Below are positions 1-11,318 of a DNA stretch of 64,000 bases, piece after piece. The notes under the pieces are model-generated. The model ran no database searches, was not told where the DNA came from, and saw only the letters and a list, made by a program, of their open reading frames with translations. Where the stretch lies: the NCBI GenBank assembly GCA_010093605.1, contig MU004193.1, positions 1-64,000 of the forward strand, in the 5' to 3' direction. Numbering within the stretch: the stretch's first letter is position 1; each line of letters begins with the position of its first letter. The stretch comes from Lophium mytilinum. Taxonomy: Eukaryota; Ascomycota; Dothideomycetes; Mytilinidiales; Mytilinidiaceae. The translations under genes and the position numbers were made by a program.

Positions 1-1130
1 TTATAAAATTATTCTACTACTACTTAGTATAGGTAAGTATTACTAGTAGACTTAGTATTAGGTATATAGTATAAGTATATTTTATTATTTATATTACTAC
101 TAGTTACTTTTACTTCTATTTATATTAAGTATTACTACTAAGTAAATAGCTATATATTATAGCTAAACTCTACTATTTATTACTTTCTATAAATTAGTCT
201 TACTATTAGACTTAGTATTAGTTAGTACTTATAAGTATATCTTATTATTTCTATTACTACTAGTTACTCTTACTACTATTTTCTATTTTATTACTATCTA
301 GTATTATTATTAGGCTAGTAGCTATATATTATAAGATAAATCTACTAGTTATAACTTATTATAGCTTAGTACTACTAGTAAGCTTAGTAATAGTTAGTAT
401 TAGTAAGTATATCTTCTTATATCTATTACTACTAGTACTACTACTAGTTACTTTTTCTATTATTTAGTACTTTTTTTACTATTTAGGTATATTACTAAGC
501 TAGTATCTATATATTATAAGCTAATTATACTAGTTACTACTTATTATAGCTTAGTTTTACTAGTATATATAATATTAGCTAGTAATTATTATTATATCTT
601 AGTATTTCTATTACTACCGGTTAATTTTTCTACTACTAAGTACTTTTATTATTATTTAATACTATTACTATGCTAGTAGCTATATAAAATAAACTATTTC
701 TAGTAGTTATAACTTAATATAGCCTAGGTTTATTAGTATACTTAATAATAACTTCTTATTACTATTAAATCTTATTATTTCTATTACTACTGTTTACTTT
801 TCTATTACTACTATTTACTTTTCTATTACTACTAGTATTACTACTAGTTAATTTATTTCTTTTTCTAAGTATTACTACTAGTAGTTACTTATTATAGTAT
901 AGTTTTATTAGTAAGCTTAGTATTAGCTTATTATTACTATTAACTTTTCTACTATTTATATATATTACTAAGCTAGTAGCTATATAAAATAAGCTAATTT
1001 TACTAGTTTTAGCTTAGTATAGCTTAGTTTTATTAGTATATTTAATATTAGCTAGTAATTACTATTAAATTCTATTATTTCTATTACTACTAGTATTACT
1101 ACCATTAATAGTATTATTACTAGTGGCAGT
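1..1130. repeat. AT-rich degenerate satellite array
   Basis: The stretch is almost purely A/T with scattered CTA/TAG trinucleotides and essentially no CA or TG dinucleotides. A recurring landmark resembling GCTAGTAGCTATATATTATA lies near 148, 320, 505, 678 and 978, so units are about 172-185 bp with one longer gap. Each unit also carries a TTACTACTAGTTACT-like segment. No reading frame survives. It reads as a diverged tandem satellite that went through RIP; a subtelomeric or pericentromeric location is possible but not shown. Confidence 0.55.
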
Positions 1131-1139
1131 AGTATTGTG

Positions 1140-2900
1140 AACTATTTCTCTAAGTATACTAACTACTAGTTTCTTAGTAATATATATATAGTTAAAGGTA
1201 GATACTACTATACTATAAGAGAAGGCTATAAAGAGTATAATTATAAGCTATTTCTAGATAATAGCCTACTAGCTATTTATTAGAAGTGTATGCCCTCTAT
1301 AGTAGTAGAAATATATTATTAAATTAATTCTAAAGTAGCTCTAAATACTATTCTTAACGGCCTTCTATTAAGTAGAAGGAAACTTAATATAAAAGACATC
1401 TATAATAAGAAATATAAGTATAAAAAGAAGCGGCTTAGTAGCCTTATATCTATATAGGCACTACTCTAATAGCTAGAAATATATAGAGAACTAAGTAGTA
1501 AGAAATATAAGTATAGCTTTCTTCTAGATAAGGTAAAATAGGTTACTTATCTCTTTTTTATTTACTTTAATAGCCTCTAAATATTTAAGAAGAATCTAGA
1601 TATTCTACTACTAGACTATATATATAAAATAAATTATTTTCTTATACTAATATTATATATTATTAGAGTAATATCCTCTAATAAGAACTTTAAAATAGGC
1701 TATATATTTCTAGCTAGTAAAATAGAAGGTAACTACCTTTTTATTATTATAGCTCTCTAGAAGCTCTATAAGTAGCTAGGTATTAGGCCTTATATATTTA
1801 TTACTAATAAAAAGAAAGCTCTTAAGAACGCGCTTATATAGTACTTTTCTAGAGTTAAATAGGTTCTATATAGATAGCATATTATAAAGAATATTAAATT
1901 AAAAGCTATAGAGATATAAAAGAAGAATAAATAGAGTTTACTTACTATACTAGAAATATATAAGAGAGAAGAAAGCCCTATACTAAAGTAGCTTAAGGTA
2001 GTAGAGGCGGATTATACTATATTTCTATATACCTAGAATAAGCTTCTACTTATTAAATTTATTAAGAACTTTATAGCTAGCTAGAAGAAACTAATTAATA
2101 AGTATATACTAATTAAACTAAGCCTAGCTAGCTACCTTATAGAGGAATAGGCACTATACTAGACTTAATTTTCTAACTATTAGATTAGAAAGTACCTTTA
2201 CTATAGTAATATAGTTACCTTACGCTTAGAGGGGTTATATAGCTACCTTAAAAAGAGCCTTTAGAATACTAGAGGTAATCTATATAATATAGTAAGCGCA
2301 ATTAATAACCTTATTTAATAGTAATATAATAAGCTAGAAAATAAGCGCGTATAGAGCTTATAGAGTATACTAATTAACCTTAAGCTACCTAAATTTAAAT
2401 ACTTTCTAGATAAGGTAATACTTTAGGGGCTATAGCTACTATAGAAGTAGCTTTAATTAGCTAAGAAAAATAACTTTACCTTAGTATACTCTAGCAACTT
2501 TAAGAGTACCTATAGCATGCTATATTATTATAAACTATACTAAGAATTATACTATATAGTAACTAATATCTATAAAATTATACTAGAATTAGTTAATAGA
2601 CACTAGCTATTTATATAGCCTAGCGCTAAGCCTTAGCTAGCCTCTAAGCTAGCCCCTATTAACTCTCTATTACTTATTTAATAGCCTCTAGTTATATAAT
2701 AATATAAGGGTAGGCTAGCTAAAAAGGCTAATAGCTCCTCTATTTAATAAGAGCCCTCTAGCTTTAAGATTATAGAGTAAAATAATCTAGTAAATAGAGC
2801 CCGTGCAGCTCTTAATAGAAGTAGATGCGGCGGCTAACTAGCGGGTATATAGTAAGAGCCTATAATAATACCTATATAGCTAAATATAGAGGGCCTAGGT
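1140..2900 (+). mobile_element. RIP-degraded MULE (Mutator-like) transposase relic
   Basis: Reading through stops on the plus strand gives an interpretable MULE transposase trace. Around 1663-1760 a segment like ITSSNKNFKIGYIF is followed by a run of hydrophobic residues. Around 1800-1900 comes FITNKKKALKNAL then a YR.HIIKNIK trace, matching the family pattern D.........A+...FP.....C..H+.+N+. A later NIVTLRLEGLYSYLKKSL trace near 2210-2260 fits the family's ...N..E..H..LK..L motif. A basic KGRLAKKAN-like patch near 2700 resembles the usual C-terminal tail. Very many stops replace Gln and Trp codons, as expected from RIP, so the copy is dead. Terminal inverted repeats were not found. The assignment rests on motif resemblance only. 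Confidence 0.55.
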
Positions 2901-3763
2901 TAATAGATAACTACTAAAAGTACTATAGTATTAATAGCTATATTAATAGCTACTTAGTAGCCTAGAAAGCGCAGTAGGCTACTAAAAAACTTAATACTAG
3001 GCCCTTTTATAAAGAAGTAATATATAAATATAAAGATAGATCTTAAGTAGAAAATTACTCTACTAGAAGTATAGGTAAGAGGTTTATAGCCTATTATAGG
3101 AAGTATAATATAGTTAATAGCCCCGCTGCAGCCTTATAAGGTAGTTAATAAGGAATTTAATAAGTATATAGAGAACCTTATTAATAAGAACTTTATATAG
3201 GTACTTATAAGCTAGTAGTAATAGAGAGAGGGCTACTATTAGATATAAAATTAATAGGTTAGGTATACTTCTAGGTAAGTAGGTATATAGATATATAGCT
3301 ATATATAAAATAGTAAAACTATATAGCCTATATATTAAATAGAAAGGCTTTATATAAATTTAGTAAATAACTAGAGCTTTTTCTAAGCTCTCTAAGCTAA
3401 TTAAAACGCGGTAAAAGGTCTACTAGAGGGGGGGTAGTATATATAGTAATATAATATTATATAGGTAGTAAAAAGGGGTTATATATATAGTACTAGCCTA
3501 TATATAATATAATTATCTTAATATATATATTAACTATAATAATTCTACTCTATATCTATATAGATATTATATTTATAAATAGTAAAGGTAGCTACTAGAT
3601 TTTAAGGTTTATATATTTTAGTATACTATAGACTAATAGGTGCGCATATAAGGTATCTAGACTACTAACTCTATTAAGTAATATACTTAATAGTAGCTTT
3701 AGTCTATATATAACTACCTTATACTCTACTATTTTATAATAATATAAAATGCGCTAAATATAA

Positions 3764-4352
3764 AGTATCTTCTTATTATTTATACGCGCGCATCTTTTTA
3801 GTAGTTATAGCTATTAGTAGTATAAAACTCTAATAGTTCTATATATAATATAACTCTATTAATATTTTTTTACTAATATCTTATCTTATTAATTATAACT
3901 ATTATCTATTATTCTTTTTATATATAGATAGTGCATTTAATATACTAGTATAGATTATACCTTTAGTATTATTTACATCTATCTCTTCTATTAAGGGATA
4001 CATATTCTAATTCTATAAAGATAGTAATTAGAACGCAGGCCCTATATACTAGTACGCCTAGTATCTTCTTATTATTTATGCGCATAAGTCTCTCTAGTAG
4101 TTATAGTTATTAGTAGTATAAAACTCTAATAGTTCTATATATAATATAACTCTATTAATATTTTTTTACTAATATCTTATCTTATTAATTATAACTATTA
4201 TCTATTATTCTTTTTATATATAGATAGTGTATTTAATATACTAGTATAGATTATACCTTTAGTATTATTTACATCTATCTCTTCTATTAAGGGATACGCA
4301 TTCTAATTCTATAAAGATAGTAATTAGAACGCAGGCCCTATACGCTAGTGCA
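3764..4352. repeat. 296-bp tandem duplication
   Basis: The sequence starting at 3764 (AGTATCTTCTTATTATTTA) recurs at 4060, and the block ending in GAACGCAGGCCCTATA near 4031-4046 recurs at 4327-4342. Both give an offset of 296 bp. The copies differ at only a few positions and share the same AT-type substitutions, so the duplication seems younger than most of the RIP mutation. Confidence 0.85.
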
Positions 4353-4647
4353 TCTACTAATAAAATAATTAAAATAGGCCTGCGTTTTAATTAATCTTAT
4401 ATATTAGCTTTTTTTCTTTATTAGTTTAATTTTATACTAGCCTATACTAATATATAAATAATTTACTATTATATCTTTTAACTAGTAATAATTAGAGTAT
4501 TTTAGTAAGAATTATAGTAGATCTAGACTAAAAGTAATATAAACTAATACTCTCTAGATAATAAAGCTTTAATATATACTTTAACTCTTTAAAATAAAGT
4601 AACTCTACTAAGAGGTATAGCTAATAAGTATTTTTATATCTCTAAAG

Positions 4648-4860
4648 CCTCTTTTATAGAGTAGCCTACGCCCTTAAAAAATAATAACTTAGTAAGAATA
4701 TCTAATAAAGTTAAGAATTCTACTAATATTATAATAGACCTAATCTAATCCCCTCTTATAGAGAAGTATATACCCTTAAAAAATAATAACTTAGTAAGAA
4801 TATTTAATAAGATTAAGAAGTCTACTAAAGTTACTACTAAAGGTAAATAGCTAGATATAC
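4648..4860. repeat. ~102-bp tandem duplication
   Basis: CCCTTAAAAAATAATAACTT occurs at 4671 and again at 4773. It is followed in both cases by a TAGTAAGAATAT(C/T)TAATAA-type continuation and preceded by a CTCTTATAGAG-like string. There are two imperfect copies offset by 102 bp. Confidence 0.75.
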
Positions 4861-5604
4861 TAGAAGTCTACTCTACTAATAAGAAAAAGCCTATTAAGAG
4901 GGTAAAAGAGTCTAAAGATAAGAGTAAAGTAATTATAAAGCTATTACCTAAAGTCTATATTTCTATTACTAGTAGCCTTTCTAGTAGCCCCTCTAGTAAC
5001 TCTAGTAACTCTAATAATAATAGTAATAATACTAGCTAGAGTAAGAATAATAGTAAGTATCTATAGCCTATAGTCTATATAAGATATTATAAGCTTATAG
5101 ATAAAGATAAGACTAAAAATAAAAATAAAAATAAACTTAAACTAGTTATTAACCCTATTAAATAAATTAAGAATAGGGAGAATAATTAGAAGTAAGATAG
5201 TAAGATTACTAAAATTATAGATTAAGTAAATAAAAGCTAATATTTTATATAGGCTAAGCTATACTAATATTCTATAAACTCTCTTTAGAATTACCTATAG
5301 AGTATTTCTAACTATCTAATAGCCTAAACTTTAAGAAGTTCTTACTACTATCTAGAGAAACTAACTATACTTCTAATAAAGATATTAAGTCTAAAGGTAA
5401 ATTAGAAGCGGCGTTATATAATAAGATAGAGAAAGAGAAAAGTAGAAAATAAGTTACTAATACTAGCTCTAGATACTATAAATATAAATAAAGACCTAGT
5501 AGTACTAGGGAGTAAACTATCTATAGTACTTATAGCGCAGGCTAATATACTAGCCCAACTCTAACGCTACTGCGTCGTAATAGATAATGCATCCCAGTTC
5601 CTAA

Positions 5605-6276
5605 CAGAGGACGTCGAGAAAGGGTACGAGGCGGGTGGCACCCGCAAGATCCCAACCACCAAAGCTCGACAATGGCGAGCTGCTCAATCTGCCCGAGGAA
5701 TTGCACGCCAGGGCCACCTTGTATAGGGTTGCGATCCTTCACTACAGTCAAGTGCCGAGCGAAAGCTCAAACGCGATTACCATCGCCATCCTCGGTGTTC
5801 TCCACACTGTCCTCACGACACCCGCAGAGTATGACCCGAAATTGTTCGACCTAACTCTCAAACTATTACAGTCGTGGGAAAAGGAGGGTAGGCTACGGTC
5901 GCTAGGACAATCGACCAGACGTCACGTCGACATGCTTCCGAACAGGCGAATAAAGAAAGAGGTGATCCCCGAAAACCAGACATGGGACATAGATCATGCA
6001 GAGGATCACCCAGCAAAGAAAAGAAAGGCCACGGCAAAGTCCAAGTCCAAAAAGTCGGTACCAAAGGCATCCGCGACGAGCAAGGGGAAATCGCAGAAGG
6101 AGCGAGCGACGGGGACCTCGAAGAAGAAACGTCAATCAGGGGCCTCCAAGAACGACCAGGCAGCGGAGAGCTCACCAGAGATTCAGACAACGGAGAACAC
6201 CCAGAAGGAGGCATTGGGCAGCGAGGACGTGATGGGCAGCGAGGACGTGATGGGCAACGATGGAGAAGGATCGTAG
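5605..6276 (+). CDS. Hypothetical ORF, 5' end missing at repeat boundary
   Basis: An open frame runs from just after a TAA at 5602 to the stop at 6274-6276, but has no ATG before residue ~100. The visible product has a helical N-terminal part (LPEELHARATLYRVAILHYS), a Lys/Ser-rich middle with several KK(R/K) clusters that could be nuclear localisation signals, and an 18-bp in-frame duplication near the end (GSEDVM twice). I do not recognise a family. The frame opens about 60 bp inside the switch from the AT-rich block. The simplest reading is a gene whose 5' exons were lost or mutated away there. An upstream exon joined through the CTAACAG at 5602-5608 is an alternative. The opposite strand is also open between 6172 and 6636, so even the strand is not certain. 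Confidence 0.35.
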   Translation, partial: QRTSRKGTRRVAPARSQPPKLDNGELLNLPEELHARATLYRVAILHYSQVPSESSNAITIAILGVLHTVLTTPAEYDPKLFDLTLKLLQSWEKEGRLRSLGQSTRRHVDMLPNRRIKKEVIPENQTWDIDHAEDHPAKKRKATAKSKSKKSVPKASATSKGKSQKERATGTSKKKRQSGASKNDQAAESSPEIQTTENTQKEALGSEDVMGSEDVMGNDGEGS

Positions 6277-6705
6277 GCTGAAAAGATTGGCGAAGAGCAT
6301 TTCGGCGTCGGTGCCGTTGATGGCGCTGCGAGCCCAGGCCATCACTTTGATGGAAATGAATGCGTGAGAAATGGAGGAGTCGACTTTCTCGTCTATGTCT
6401 CCGAATTGGGTGGTTATAGGCTGGGAGTATCCCGAGCCTCGTGACGCTTGAACGTTGCCCTCAATCTTGTCTTCGATGGTGCGGGCGTAGAGGCGGATGC
6501 AGACTACGATGCTCTCAAAGACATGGAGAACATGGCATACCACTTGCCAAATGGAGACTTCGCGCGAGTGGTCTGTGCAATGGATAGAGAACTGCGTTTC
6601 ACAATAGCCATGACACTTAGTCGCTGGCAAAAACATACTTTTCGAAACAGTCCTCGCTGCCTGTCAGAACAGTAACCTACGTTCTTCCCCCACCCACTCC
6701 CACAT

Positions 6706-7425
6706 CTAAAACACATCCCCGCCCACAATCATCACATCCTGCACCGGCCGATCCTGCGCGTTCGTCCTGACAGCGCCCAGCTTATCCACCGTGTCCATCC
6801 CATCCACCACATGGCCAAAGACGGTGTGCTTGCCGTCCAGATGCGGCGTGGGGCCCAGTGTGATGAAGAACTGCGAGCCGTTCGTGCCCGGCCCGGAGTT
6901 GGCCATGGACATGGTGCCTTTGTCCGTGTGCTTGAGCGACGACACAAACTCGTCGGCGAACTTGCCGCCGTAGATGGACTCGCCGCCGCGGCCCGTGCCG
7001 GTGGGGTCCCCGCCTTGGATCATGAAGCCGGGAATGATGCGGTGGAAGATGACGCCGTTGTAGTAGCCGGAGCTGGCTAGCTGGGCGAAGTTGCGGCAGG
7101 TCTGGGAGAGTAACGTGTGGTGTTAGTGGGGTTGTAAATGGGATGAGTAAGATGTGCTTGGTGGATCGCGGACGCGTGGGGTTTAGAATAGGTCTGTGTG
7201 GAAGCGCACCTTGGGCGTCTGGTCCTTGTACAAGGCAATGGTGATATCACCCAGATTGGTGTGTAAGATCACGCCCTCGGCATCTGCGCTTGTGCCCGCG
7301 CCTGCGCCTGTGCCTGCTCCTGAGGTTGGCGCCGCAGAGCTCGAGGTCTGTGTCGCTGGCGACGAGTTTGACGGCGTTGAGGCCGATTTATCTTTCTTGT
7401 GGAGGAGGGACTTCAATTTATTCAT
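6706..7425 (-). CDS. cyp1: Cyclophilin-type peptidyl-prolyl isomerase, PPIL1-like
   Basis: Complement of 7210-7425 joined to 6706-7101, with a 108-bp intron (GTGCGC..CAG) and 203 residues. An N-terminal extension of ~53 residues rich in Ser/Thr/Gly/Ala precedes a compact single cyclophilin domain. Landmarks are [16 protein letters not shown] (catalytic Arg and Gln region), [33 protein letters not shown] and [15 protein letters not shown]. The short domain without the extra loop of CypA matches the PPIL1 group, known in eukaryotes as a spliceosome-associated proline isomerase. At the site of the cyclosporin-contact Trp of CypA there is a His, so drug binding may be weak (inference). The ATG at 7425 follows a CACCAAA context; no upstream ATG is in frame. 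The family call is firm; the start within the low-complexity tail is less so. Confidence 0.88.
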
Positions 7426-8248
7426 TTTGGTGCGCACTCACAAAACGGTGAACGAGTGGGGGATTGAGTTTGGGAGTTCGGTATTTACGTGAGGGTTGCT
7501 GTGGAGAACGAGAATGCGCTGGACTGAGGTGACCTTTTTGTGATGGCTGAGACGTTTATGCATGGAACGTCATGCAGCGCTTGGCACGCTAGCGGATGGC
7601 CCTTGGAGTCCAGATGCAGCCCTTCGTCAATGACGACGCTTGCTTTGGTGTCGGATATCCTGATACAAGGGCCGATTTGAAGTGCTACAGTAGCTGAGAG
7701 GTAGCAAATGCGCCACATACGTGGAACTTAGTCAAAGTTGTGTTTCGCGTCATATACGCATGCATTGGCTCTTAAAGCACTAATGAAAGCTGTTGAATAT
7801 ACTTCTGTCGTTGATCTTCCTAGACAGCACAAATATTATTGTTTCGTTATACCACCTATTTCAAGTCATAGAAACCAATCACTTGTTTATGAACAACTCG
7901 TAGCAGGTGTAATTACCGAAGCCCTTTCCACCCTTTCCTGAGGAATTCTAGGTACATAGCACCCACCAAAACACCCTCACTAGTATCTCCCAGTAACAGG
8001 GGGAATGACCAAACTAATCGTTAAGAGCATACATTGTTCCATTAATTGTTCAGGCGAAACATCTACCCTCCATGCCGCGAAAATTGGGTTCTGCGTCTAG
8101 ATTTCATAGCATGAGGAAGCTATTGATCCACATGAAAAGAAAAGCCACGTAGATCAACACATTCCACTGGTCCATGGTACACTGTAAAGGGTGTAGCTCC
8201 GCGTGCCTCCTACGCAGAAAAGGCAGCCAAATAAAAACTCTCACTACA
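7426..8248. other. Intergenic, no gene seen
   Basis: This 0.8 kb lies between the cyclophilin start and the 3' end of the oxygenase relic. Only short open frames without recognisable domains or splice partners occur. The part next to 7426 should hold the cyclophilin promoter; no clear TATA element was seen. Confidence 0.5.
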
Positions 8249-11200
8249 TCATTTGCCCATACCACATCCAGTAAATATTGTTGGCTCGTGTTCGGCCGGC
8301 GTCTGAGGCTTGAGAAGTGCAGCCCCATCCTTAATCTCTATCTTCTTGGTATTTGCGCTTCCATTAGGAATGCTACTAGGAGTGCTAGAAACATGCGCGG
8401 CATCACCAAAAACACCACCTGTATGACTGGCGCCCCGTGGCTGGTAGTACGGAGGCGCATCGTCGTAGAGTTCCAGCTCTCGAAGCTTGCCGAATTCCTG
8501 GAGAGCACCGTTGACCTCGCATGCATACTTGGACGTACCGAAACCATCGAAGCGAATCATCCATGCTGTACGAAATTAGCAAAGTCACCGATAACGCAGA
8601 TGTGAGATTGATTGTCAGCGAGGAAAATTGCATAGCTTACTGTTCGGGAATGGCACCATCTCGTCCCATTCTGCGGTAAGATACGTCTCCGTCTCCGGCC
8701 GCAAGACCTTGCTCGTATAGATCTTCTCGGCAATCTGTGGTTCACCGAGCATTTCGACCTCTTTCGAGATTCTTTGGATGCGCATCGGGGCCATGTAGTT
8801 GGTGTAACCCTCGGCGGAAGCATCAAGTTTGACTTTCTTCACTCGGCCCTGCGCATCGTGCCCCCGGCGTGCATTCCTCATTTGCGCGAAGATCTTGATC
8901 ATGGCTGTAACGCCCACCTCGGCGATGCGCTTGGGCTGGTAGTCGGCGAATTGGTCCATGGCGGTAGACTTGTGGTCTAAGAAGTCTGATTCTTTGGGCT
9001 CAACCCCAGCTTTTGCGGCAGCTTTCTAGACTGCGTCGTTGGCTTTGAACTGTTGAGACGTATCATTAGTCCTTTCGTGGTAGTTGAGGGTTGTTTTGAC
9101 GGCTGGGGTAGAACTTACAATGTCCAAGATGACCTTGTGATCTTTCTCGACCTTCAAATTGTTGCCTTCGCTGATTTTGTATTTTTTGATCTTGAGCGCT
9201 ACTCGAACCAAAGGAAGCTTAATGCTTCTACGTTCAACGTCCTCCACCAGTCCTCGGAGCTCTTGCTCGCTCTTCTCGTCGTCCTTGAATGCGAGCTCCT
9301 GCGCCTTCACCCATTTCGGCCTGCCGCTCAGTTGCTTGTGCGGGTTCTTTTGTGGATTCGCGAAGTCGTACATCTCTTCGAGAAATTTTTTGAGGGCAGA
9401 AGTGAACTATTTTGCGTTAGTATGTTAAGTCTTGGTAGGTTGTGATTCTTTGAAGCACTTACAGCGAGCACCGAATTGTAAGCAGCGTGAAGTCCCACGA
9501 AAAGCATTTTAGAAGCAGCAGCTGGAAGGCTCGGTTCATGCTTCAGCACTCGTTCTGCAACCTCGTAGCCGAGCTTAGTCATGGGATTGTCCTTCGGTGT
9601 GCCAAACCAGTATCTTGTTGCGCTCCATCGGTTCGCTTACCCAATGTTGCCACCAAGCACCAGATTGTACAGAGTCTCAATGGAAGTCTTGAATGCCTTG
9701 CGCCGTTTCAAGAGTTTGGTTTCATCGGCATTGTATGACAAGAAGACCTGACAATTTGAGATATGCTGATAGATCTCATTTTCGGAATGAGGCGCTTTCG
9801 GATACTTCGCACTTCGAATGAGATGGCCAAAACCAAGGAAGTCCGCAACATACTTAGTCACTACTGGAATGGCAAAACTGCAAAAGTGTCAGTCACAGGA
9901 GTGGAGCATGGGAGTGGAGCATGGGAGTGGAGCATGGGAGTGGAGCATGGGAGTGGAGCATGGGAGTGTCGACTTACTCTCTGGTGGCATCGATTTGCAA
10001 AGTCGAGCTGTTCATAGAGATGGATTCTTGTTTGATGATGTATCGCATCAGATCGGAAAAGTAACCCGTGATAGCCTCAGTGTCTTCCTTGAGCGCAGGT
10101 AGAATAGGCTTTGGCTCGGAATTGTGGGATGAGAACATTCCTTTAAAATCAAAGCATGTTGGGAAATTGGCAGAGTCCTTCAGTGCTGGGTGCACGAAAT
10201 TCGATGCATCCTTCAGTATAGCGGAGATCTTTTTGACCTCTGCCAGGTAAATTGGCTTCCATGGTTTCTGTGTTACCGAATCGCTAACGTCGAAGACAGG
10301 CGTGCCATATTGATCGGACGTCGTAGGCTTCTGCGACATCCTGAACTCCGGAGCATATCCTTGCTGCGCAGCAAATCTTGCATTCGTTTGTCTGGTGTAA
10401 AAGGGGTGGAAGAACTGGACGGAGTTGTATGGATACCATTCGGGAAATGCTCGCTGGATCAGTCGATGGAAAATAGAGCTCTTGCAGGTGTCGTTGTCAG
10501 GAGTGACCTCTTTCATACCCCAGGACGTCAAAGAGTTCGTGTTCCAGTCGGTTGTGTAGAAACGATCCGATCGTACAAGAGTGATAGCATCGGAGAAAAT
10601 TGCAGACCAGAGCGCAGAATCAACATCGCTAGGGCCGGGATCCACACCCATATTCGCGTCTGATTTGGAAAAGACACCTGGATAGAGTTCGATCTTATCT
10701 GCATGCTCATACAGGTCTCGCAACGCGTCTTGGATCTCCGCATTCTTGCTGACACTACCGAATGTTTGATGTCTTGGCGTGCCAAAGAAATCTCGGAAGT
10801 CATTGAGTGTGCCAATCTCCCACTTCCGGGCTTGTACAATGCCCAGGATCTCGACAGGCTTTAGGCACTTTGGTACGTTTCGAGGACCGAAGTTCGATAT
10901 TGGATCGTCCATTGCTTTCGTGAGGGCGTTAATCATATCTTGATCATCGAAAAGACCTGTGATGGGGTTGCGAGCGAAATCAAGCCCAGGTTCGCCATCA
11001 ATACCGAAACTGATTTCCCATGGCTGGTAATAGTAGCTCATACTTCGGCTTTGACCTTGACATCATGGATATCGGCGGTCGAAGTCCGGCATTCTTAAGC
11101 AGGGTAGCTCCTTCGGTAGTTAAATACTTCATCAAATCACTTGCGTGAATGACGAGGAGGTTCGCCGCAACTATTCCCGCGGGCTCGGCAACATCTGTAA

Positions 11201-11318
11201 CATCTGCCATCGACTCATACTTGAGCAACAAGTCTCCGAGCGGATCCTGCTTGATCCCGGATGCTGCGGCCATGCTGTCCATATGGCTGGTCGCAGTGAA
11301 GTCTTCGAGACTTTCCAT
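8249..11318 (-). pseudogene. Psi-producing oxygenase (linoleate dioxygenase/Ppo) pseudogene
   Basis: Exonic blocks on the minus strand follow the Ppo family order. 11041-9978 carries the C-terminal half of the heme-peroxidase domain (VEILGIVQARKWEIGTLNDF, ELYPGV, ITLVRSDRFYTTDWN). After it come the linker and P450-like part (9877-9463, 9406-9119, 9049-8641, 8565-8249) ending in EWDEMVPFPN-TWMIRFDGFG. Introns are 9878-9977, 9407-9462, 9050-9118 and 8566-8640. Signs of decay: TAA at 9637-9639 in otherwise continuous frame (consistent with CAA to TAA), TAG at 9026-9028 (consistent with CAG to TAG, unless splicing uses that TAG as acceptor), and absence of the peroxidase N-terminal half with the distal His and the YRWH motif (catalytic Tyr, proximal heme His). 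A different frame at 10998-11318 ends in an AMGNQ trace that may be its remains. The P450 part lacks a heme-ligand Cys, as in 10-dioxygenases. Intact relatives make oxylipin signals from linoleate. Confidence 0.8.
9898..9968. repeat. 13-bp minisatellite inside an intron
   Basis: GGAGTGGAGCATG is repeated five times exactly (9898-9962), followed by a partial sixth copy. The array sits wholly inside the 100-bp intron 9878-9977 of the oxygenase relic and accounts for its length, since the neighbouring introns are 56-75 bp. Confidence 0.95.

Larger units (their letters stand above)
2901..5540. other. RIP-type AT-rich block, unresolved repeats
   Basis: This is a continuation of the AT-rich block, dominated by TA steps and with no open frame of gene length. 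It contains the 296-bp and ~102-bp tandem duplications listed separately. Around 4850-5250 a Ser/Asn/Lys-rich low-complexity trace can be read on the plus strand, but no family is recognisable. A short inverted pair (4321-4339 against 4375-4394, sharing a GAACGCAGGCC-type core) lies just after the tandem duplication and could be the terminus of a small non-autonomous element. Confidence 0.5.

Noticed and set aside
6172-6636. Minus-strand 154-codon frame overlapping the 3' end of the first plus-strand ORF
   Set aside because: It starts with ATG and is open, but no domain or splice partner is visible and the plus strand is open over much of the same interval (6448-6675). Not enough to annotate either.
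9611-9640. A 27-bp GT..AG intron that would remove the TAA at 9637-9639
   Set aside because: Far shorter than any accepted intron here; the removed residues also fit the protein's continuity, so a nonsense change is the simpler reading.
9878-9977. CRISPR-like reading of the regular 13-bp repeats
   Set aside because: The repeats are directly adjacent without spacers, in a eukaryotic intron; it is a minisatellite.
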